A stretch of DNA of 9,793 bases from an uncultured bacterium (lineage in GTDB: Bacteria > Bdellovibrionota_C > UBA2361 > SZUA-149 > CALKYB01): contig CALIEE010000061.1 in NCBI GenBank assembly GCA_938022485.1, positions 1 to 9,793 of the forward strand, given 5' to 3'. This document shows, piece by piece, positions 6,385-9,793 of the stretch. The notes under the pieces were generated by a model. The model saw only the letters and a list, made by a program, of their open reading frames with translations, did not search any database and was not told the DNA's origin. The number at the start of each line of letters is the position of its first letter. Within the stretch, counting starts at the first letter, position 1. The translations under genes and the position numbers were made by a program.

Positions 6385-7590
6385 CTAATTTTTTGAAAGT
6401 TGCTTGTGTTTGAAGCCAAGCAGTACACCTACTCCGCTCCAAGCGAAGGCCACGGGAAGAACGATAAAGGCTAGGCTGGAGGTTGCTACCGAAGAGCTAA
6501 CGAAGGCGTATAACTTAGAGCTTGCCGCGTCAGCTCCACGGTCTAGAACAGTATCCATGAAGTTTTTAGCCTTATACTTTTCTTCTCGGGATATTACGGT
6601 GAATAGGATTTCTTTGGAGGGCTTAGCGATACCGTAAGCTAGGCCTCTTTGGGTAACCTGAAGACAAAAAGCAACAATTAAAGACGGGTAGAGAGTCAGT
6701 GATAAGAACCCTGCCCCTAGTACTATAGGAAGTATGCTTAGTGCGAAAGGTAAACCAATTTTTCTGATTATAATTGCAGTCAAATAGCCTTGAAATGCAA
6801 AGGAAATAATTTGAGTGACAAAGTTCTCCCAAGCGAAGATGGCAGTTCTTTTATCAATATCTGGCTCTACAGTAGCTACTATATCCAGAACCTGCAGATA
6901 AACCATTGTAGAGCAGAACTTGCCGAGAAGCATAAAGCAAGCAAAGAGTAGAAGATATTTATTGGCTAGAACTTGTTTTAGCCCAGCGAAAATAGAACCA
7001 TCTGCTTTTGATTCGGTTGTTTGCTCAGTTTTACTTTGTTCTTTGTTTAGTCTGTGGACTAAAATTAGGAAAACTTCTAGGAGAAGAACTGCCACTAGTA
7101 GAAGAGCTGCTGTGCTAAATTTTGAGGCCAGTAATCCTGTCGCTAAAGAAGATAGCAAGGCTCCAAGAGAGCCACCGGCGGTGATGATTCCGAAGAACTT
7201 TTTAGAGCTTTCCGAGTTATAGATGTCGGCCATCAAGGACCAAAACAAGGATATATTAAATGCTCCAAACACGCTGACTAGAACGTAGAGTGATCCAGCA
7301 AGCCAGCGCGGGATTTCAGGAGATGTATAGATAAAATAAGCAACAGCCAGAATTAGAGCTGAAAAAGACCTAAAGACTACAGAGAATAGCTGACCTCTGC
7401 TGAGGTTAGAGGAGAGCCAGCCAAAGGCTGGAACGAGTCCTAGCATTATTAGGAACACAGTTAGGAAAAGTTGGTCGACATCTCCGTAGACAGTTCCCAT
7501 CGTTTCCCGAAGTGGTCGTAGGATGTAGTAGGAGGATAGGAGAAAAAAGAAGGCCAGGAAGGACTGAACCAACTTTTTATTTCCTAGCAT
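6385..7590 (-). CDS. TLC-family (ATP/ADP carrier-like) MFS-fold membrane protein
   Basis: A polytopic inner-membrane protein of 401 residues with about 12 predicted helices: six in 9-178, a charged cytoplasmic loop (179-207, rich in K, E, Q and T), and six in 211-392. Family marks are YYILRPLRETMG (21-32), WSLMADIYNSESSKKFFGII (117-136) with the glycines of TAGGSLGALL, and the C-half signature KPSKEILFTVISREEKYKAK (323-342) followed by MDTVLDRGAD. These match the TLC nucleotide-transporter superfamily, which includes the ATP/ADP exchangers of plastids, Rickettsia and Chlamydia. Many free-living bacteria carry members of untested substrate, so nucleotide exchange is not claimed. The ATG follows the dxs stop by 59 bases on the same strand; co-transcription is likely, with a possible extra promoter in the gap. 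GGA lies nine bases before the ATG; the Shine-Dalgarno sequence is weak. Confidence 0.88.
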   Translation of the reverse strand: MLGNKKLVQSFLAFFFLLSSYYILRPLRETMGTVYGDVDQLFLTVFLIMLGLVPAFGWLSSNLSRGQLFSVVFRSFSALILAVAYFIYTSPEIPRWLAGSLYVLVSVFGAFNISLFWSLMADIYNSESSKKFFGIITAGGSLGALLSSLATGLLASKFSTAALLLVAVLLLEVFLILVHRLNKEQSKTEQTTESKADGSIFAGLKQVLANKYLLLFACFMLLGKFCSTMVYLQVLDIVATVEPDIDKRTAIFAWENFVTQIISFAFQGYLTAIIIRKIGLPFALSILPIVLGAGFLSLTLYPSLIVAFCLQVTQRGLAYGIAKPSKEILFTVISREEKYKAKNFMDTVLDRGADAASSKLYAFVSSSVATSSLAFIVLPVAFAWSGVGVLLGFKHKQLSKN

Positions 7591-7640
7591 TGTTTCCAGT
7601 TTGTTTATCAGTTTTATTTCTCAGTGGAGAGTCAGCTGAA

Positions 7641-7667
7641 ATTATAGCTTTATCCGCCAACAGTCAT
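7641..7667 (-). promoter_or_regulatory. Possible promoter in the dxs-TLC gap
   Basis: On the minus strand a perfect TATAAT (7646-7641) starts four bases after the dxs stop codon. ATGACT (7667-7662) gives a four-of-six -35 match, but at a short 15-base spacing. The start would lie near 7634, giving a leader of about 44 bases for the TLC gene. Because the -35 is poor, expression from the dxs promoter alone is also possible. Confidence 0.4.
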
Positions 7668-9608
7668 GGCTTTTTGGGGCCGGGACTTGCCAAGTGCGAA
7701 GGCCACTCTCTCTGTAATTCCGTCAGCATCGTAGCCACAGATTTTGTAAAGTTCTTCCTGAGTCCCATGTTCGATGAATTTGTCCGGAATACCCAGTCGT
7801 ATTATTTGTTTGTTACCAACTAGTTCTTCGTCGCAAAGTAGCTCTATCACTTCAGATCCAAAACCACCTTTAGTGCAACCGTCTTCGACCGTTACAATTA
7901 AAGAATGTGAAGAAGCCAGCTTAGCGATCAAGTCAGCATCTAGGGGTTTAATGAACCGACTATTAACCACTGTGCATTCTACACCGTATTCAGAAGCTAG
8001 TTTTTCGGCAGCTTCTCTGGCGAATTTGACCGTTACTCCAATTGCTAGAAGTAGAACTTGCTCATTCTCAGCATCAGCATGTCTTAGAACTTCAGCCTTA
8101 CCGATTATTAGTTTTTTAGGTTCTCTGGAAAGGTCTGCTCCAGTTCCACTACCTCGAGGATAGCGAAAAGCAATTGGCCCTTCTTCGTAGTCTGCCGCCG
8201 TGAACATCATATCTCTGAGTTCAGCTTCGTCTTTAGGTGCCATAATCACCATATTAGGGAGAGGCCTTAAGAAACTGATGTCGAAAACTCCGTGGTGGGT
8301 GGGACCGTCCGCCCCTACCAACCCAGCTCGGTCCATTGCAAAGACTACAGGTAGGTTTTGTATACAAACGTCATGAAGTACTTGGTCAAAGCCACGTTGC
8401 AGGAAGGTAGAGTAAATTGTGCAAAATGGTTTCATTCCTTCGCAAGCTAGGCCAGCGGCGAAGGTGACGGCATGTTGCTCTGCAATTCCAGCATCGAAAT
8501 AACGGTCAGGCATTTCTTCAGAAAGTTTTAAAAGACCTGTACCATGAGGCATCGCAGCTGTCACACCAACGACTCTTGGGTCTTTGCCGCAAAGCTCTAC
8601 CATTGTATCGCCGAAGACTCCGGTGTAGGAAGGTGCAGAAGCAGGCTTGCCACTTTTCTTAACCTCTCCCTCAGAGGGATCGAAAGGTCCTACTCCATGC
8701 CATTTAACTGGGTCTCCCTCAGCCGGTAAAAATCCTTTACCTTTTAAAGTTCGGGCATGGATCAGAACAGGACCATCTTGGTCACAGGCGCGCTCAAGTG
8801 CTTCAACCACTTGCACCACATTGTGACCGTCAATTGGCCCCATGTATTTGTAGCCAAAACTTTCAAAAAGCATGGCAGGCGTCGAGAGAAATCCTTTTGC
8901 CGCCTCTTCTGCCCGGTCTAAGGCTCTGTAGAAAGAGTGGGGAACAAGGCCTTTTTCATGGAGGTTTTTGAAGTGTTTTCTCACGTAAGTGGAGCGAGGT
9001 CCTGTGACCGTTTTTGAAAAAGCCCAGCTTAGCGCACCAACGTTAGGTGCGATCGACATTTCATTGTCGTTCAAGATTACAATAAGATTTCGATGAAGTT
9101 GTCCCGAATGGTTAAGAGCTTCAAAAGCCATTCCGGCGGTCATTGCCCCATCACCTATCACTGCGACAACTTTCCGGTCTTTTCTTCCAGGGTATTCGTG
9201 AAAAGAAGCTTCAAGCATTCCGAAGGCAGCTGAAATACTTGTTCCGGCGTGAGCAACACCAAAGTTATCATAGTTACTTTCTTGGCGACTTGGAAAACCA
9301 GAGATCCCACCGAGCTTTCTAACCTTGGCAAGCGACTTTCTTCTGCCGGTAATTATTTTATGGATGTAGGCTTGATGCCCAGTGTCCCAAACTATTCTAT
9401 CTTCAGGAGTATTTAAAACCCAGTGCAGAGCCACAGTTAATTCAACTGCGCCTAAACTTGAGGCAAAGTGCCCACCAATCTGACTTAATATGTCTACGAG
9501 TTCGTCTCTTAGCTCAGTACAGAGGCCACTCAGTTCGTCTTTGGATAGTTTTCTAAGGTCTTCTGGAGAATTAATGCTATCCAGTAAGGGCCGCTGTTGC
9601 TGATTCAT
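7650..9608 (-). CDS. dxs: 1-deoxy-D-xylulose-5-phosphate synthase
   Basis: Dxs condenses pyruvate and glyceraldehyde 3-phosphate to 1-deoxy-D-xylulose 5-phosphate with loss of CO2, the entry step of the methylerythritol phosphate route to isoprenoids and a source of thiamine and pyridoxal precursors. The 652 residues span the full family length. Visible marks: GGHFASSLG with H47, HAGTSISAA (120-128), the thiamine diphosphate motif from GDG (152-154) to NDN (180-182), YMGPIDGH with H262, FDAGIAEQHA with catalytic E377, DRAGLVGADGPTHHG (426-440), FRYPRG (481-486), and the transketolase C-domain with VNSRFIKPLD and EDGCTKGGFGSE. All key residues are present. The ATG at 9608 gives the normal N-terminus (RPLLDSINSPEDLRKL). 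The leader is about 33 bases, too short for a thiamine riboswitch. The TLC gene lies downstream; folK is divergent. Confidence 0.98.
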   Translation of the reverse strand: MNQQQRPLLDSINSPEDLRKLSKDELSGLCTELRDELVDILSQIGGHFASSLGAVELTVALHWVLNTPEDRIVWDTGHQAYIHKIITGRRKSLAKVRKLGGISGFPSRQESNYDNFGVAHAGTSISAAFGMLEASFHEYPGRKDRKVVAVIGDGAMTAGMAFEALNHSGQLHRNLIVILNDNEMSIAPNVGALSWAFSKTVTGPRSTYVRKHFKNLHEKGLVPHSFYRALDRAEEAAKGFLSTPAMLFESFGYKYMGPIDGHNVVQVVEALERACDQDGPVLIHARTLKGKGFLPAEGDPVKWHGVGPFDPSEGEVKKSGKPASAPSYTGVFGDTMVELCGKDPRVVGVTAAMPHGTGLLKLSEEMPDRYFDAGIAEQHAVTFAAGLACEGMKPFCTIYSTFLQRGFDQVLHDVCIQNLPVVFAMDRAGLVGADGPTHHGVFDISFLRPLPNMVIMAPKDEAELRDMMFTAADYEEGPIAFRYPRGSGTGADLSREPKKLIIGKAEVLRHADAENEQVLLLAIGVTVKFAREAAEKLASEYGVECTVVNSRFIKPLDADLIAKLASSHSLIVTVEDGCTKGGFGSEVIELLCDEELVGNKQIIRLGIPDKFIEHGTQEELYKICGYDADGITERVAFALGKSRPQKAMTVGG

Positions 9609-9647
9609 TCTTTGCTTTCTGTGAGAGAAGAGTTTTAATGCATCAAA

Positions 9648-9676
9648 ATAATATGATTAGAGGTTTGATATGTCAA
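9648..9676 (-). promoter_or_regulatory. Sigma-70-type promoter of dxs
   Basis: On the minus strand TTGACA (9676-9671) is a perfect -35 box and TATTAT (9653-9648) a five-of-six -10 box, exactly 17 bases apart. The start should fall near 9641, about 33 bases before the dxs ATG. This is the best promoter in the window. Only a weak A-rich AGAAAG/AAAGA stretch precedes the ATG in place of a clear Shine-Dalgarno sequence. Confidence 0.8.
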
Positions 9677-9677
9677 A
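9664..9677. promoter_or_regulatory. Dyad overlapping the dxs -35 box
   Basis: TTTGATATGTCAAA is symmetric at 12 of 14 positions (arms TTTGA and TCAAA). It covers the whole dxs -35 hexamer, so a dimeric protein bound here would block the promoter. It sits in the divergent dxs-folK gap and could affect both genes. It resembles an FNR/CRP-type site only loosely; the half-site spacing does not fit FNR. Confidence 0.35.
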
Positions 9678-9711
9678 GGTGTCGAAGTTGATTGGAAAAA
9701 TGGATTACTAG
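9670..9711 (+). CDS. Possible 13-codon leader peptide before folK
   Basis: The frame MSKVSKLIGKMDY, ending in TAG, starts at an ATG with AGAGG (9659-9663) six bases upstream, the best-placed ribosome site in the window. It ends 33 bases before the folK ATG. Its start overlaps the dxs -35 region, and no upstream + strand promoter is clear. An ORF this short is easily random; I list it only because of the ribosome site. Confidence 0.15.
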   Translation: MSKVSKLIGKMDY

Positions 9712-9716
9712 ACTAT
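9688..9716 (+). promoter_or_regulatory. Weak candidate promoter for folK
   Basis: TTGATT (9688-9693, four of six) and GACTAT (9711-9716, three of six) are 17 bases apart and would start RNA about 22 bases before the folK ATG. The boxes are poor. The sequence just before the ATG (GGGTTATTTATAG) has no usual Shine-Dalgarno sequence. Confidence 0.25.
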
Positions 9717-9744
9717 CTCACCGATTTTGTTGGGTTATTTATAG

Positions 9745-9793
9745 ATGGAACGAGTAATACTTTCGCTTGGTAGCAACCTAGGTGAAAGATTTA
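9745..9793 (+). CDS. folK: 6-hydroxymethyl-7,8-dihydropterin pyrophosphokinase, N-terminal 16 codons (cut by window edge)
   Basis: HPPK transfers pyrophosphate from ATP to 6-hydroxymethyl-7,8-dihydropterin in folate synthesis. Only MERVILSLGSNLGERF is visible before the window ends. It matches the conserved first strand and pterin-side loop of HPPK (LGSNLG followed by D/E and R), at the expected place right after the start codon. The frame is open to the edge. The family is normally about 160 residues, so about nine tenths lies outside, and a fusion to another folate enzyme cannot be excluded. Divergent from dxs across 136 bases. Confidence 0.85.
   Translation, partial: MERVILSLGSNLGERF

Noticed and set aside
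6351..6394. Plus-strand hairpin (TTCTGGCC with GGCAGAA) followed by six T residues
   Set aside because: It has terminator shape, but the stem is imperfect and the loop about 19 bases. No plus-strand gene ends here, and the T-run is the Lys/Asn codons closing the minus-strand TLC gene.
7512..7823. 103-residue plus-strand ORF across the dxs-TLC junction
   Set aside because: It is antisense to the ends of two firmly identified genes and shows no family features.
9609..9641. Thiamine riboswitch in the dxs leader
   Set aside because: The leader predicted from the strong promoter is only about 33 bases, and no conserved riboswitch core is visible.
9664..9677. FNR site in the dxs-folK gap
   Set aside because: FNR needs TTGAT-N4-ATCAA. 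Here the arms TTTGA and TCAAA with four bases between do not give two correctly spaced TTGAT half-sites.

Overview
The window is a stretch of chromosome from a Gram-negative (diderm) bacterium of moderate, slightly AT-leaning base composition. The diderm call rests on an apolipoprotein N-acyltransferase (Lnt), an OmpA-domain lipoprotein and a Sec-exported multidomain protease. The DXP isoprenoid pathway (dxs) and folate synthesis (folK) are housekeeping. A TLC-type (ATP/ADP carrier-like) membrane protein and a metalloprotease joined to a calcium-binding FG-GAP/VCBS-type propeller are common in deltaproteobacteria-like, Bdellovibrionota-like and other environmental lineages. The phylum cannot be fixed from these data. 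There are no tRNA or rRNA genes, CRISPR arrays, insertion sequences or phage genes.

Layout. The left part reads on the + strand: the 3' part of lnt (1-1099), an OmpA/glycine-zipper lipoprotein (1218-1919) and a secreted metalloprotease of 1142 residues (2025-5453). The right part reads on the - strand: a 264-residue protein I do not recognise (5470-6264), a 12-helix TLC-family transporter-like protein (6385-7590) and dxs (7650-9608). The + strand resumes at the right edge with the first 16 codons of folK (9745 onward), divergent from dxs. The two blocks converge tail to tail with only 16 bases between the stop codons. All intergenic gaps are under 150 bases.

How the parts relate. Lnt acylates lipoproteins such as the one encoded next to it, which should then be anchored in the outer membrane and grip peptidoglycan. 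The protease is exported by a type I signal peptide and may act outside the cell or on its surface. On the right, dxs has the clearest promoter in the window (TTGACA, 17 bases, TATTAT). The TLC gene follows dxs by 59 bases and has its own perfect TATAAT box. No functional link among dxs, the TLC protein and the 264-residue protein can be shown from sequence.

Most of the window is ordinary, and I found no clear multi-gene novel system. The points most worth a second look are: the protease architecture (metzincin, two Ig-like domains, at least 11 propeller repeats with a break in the middle); its promoter, whose geometry implies a leaderless mRNA and which is overlaid by inverted repeats; the unrecognised protein with an apparent internal duplication; and the general lack of strong Shine-Dalgarno sequences.
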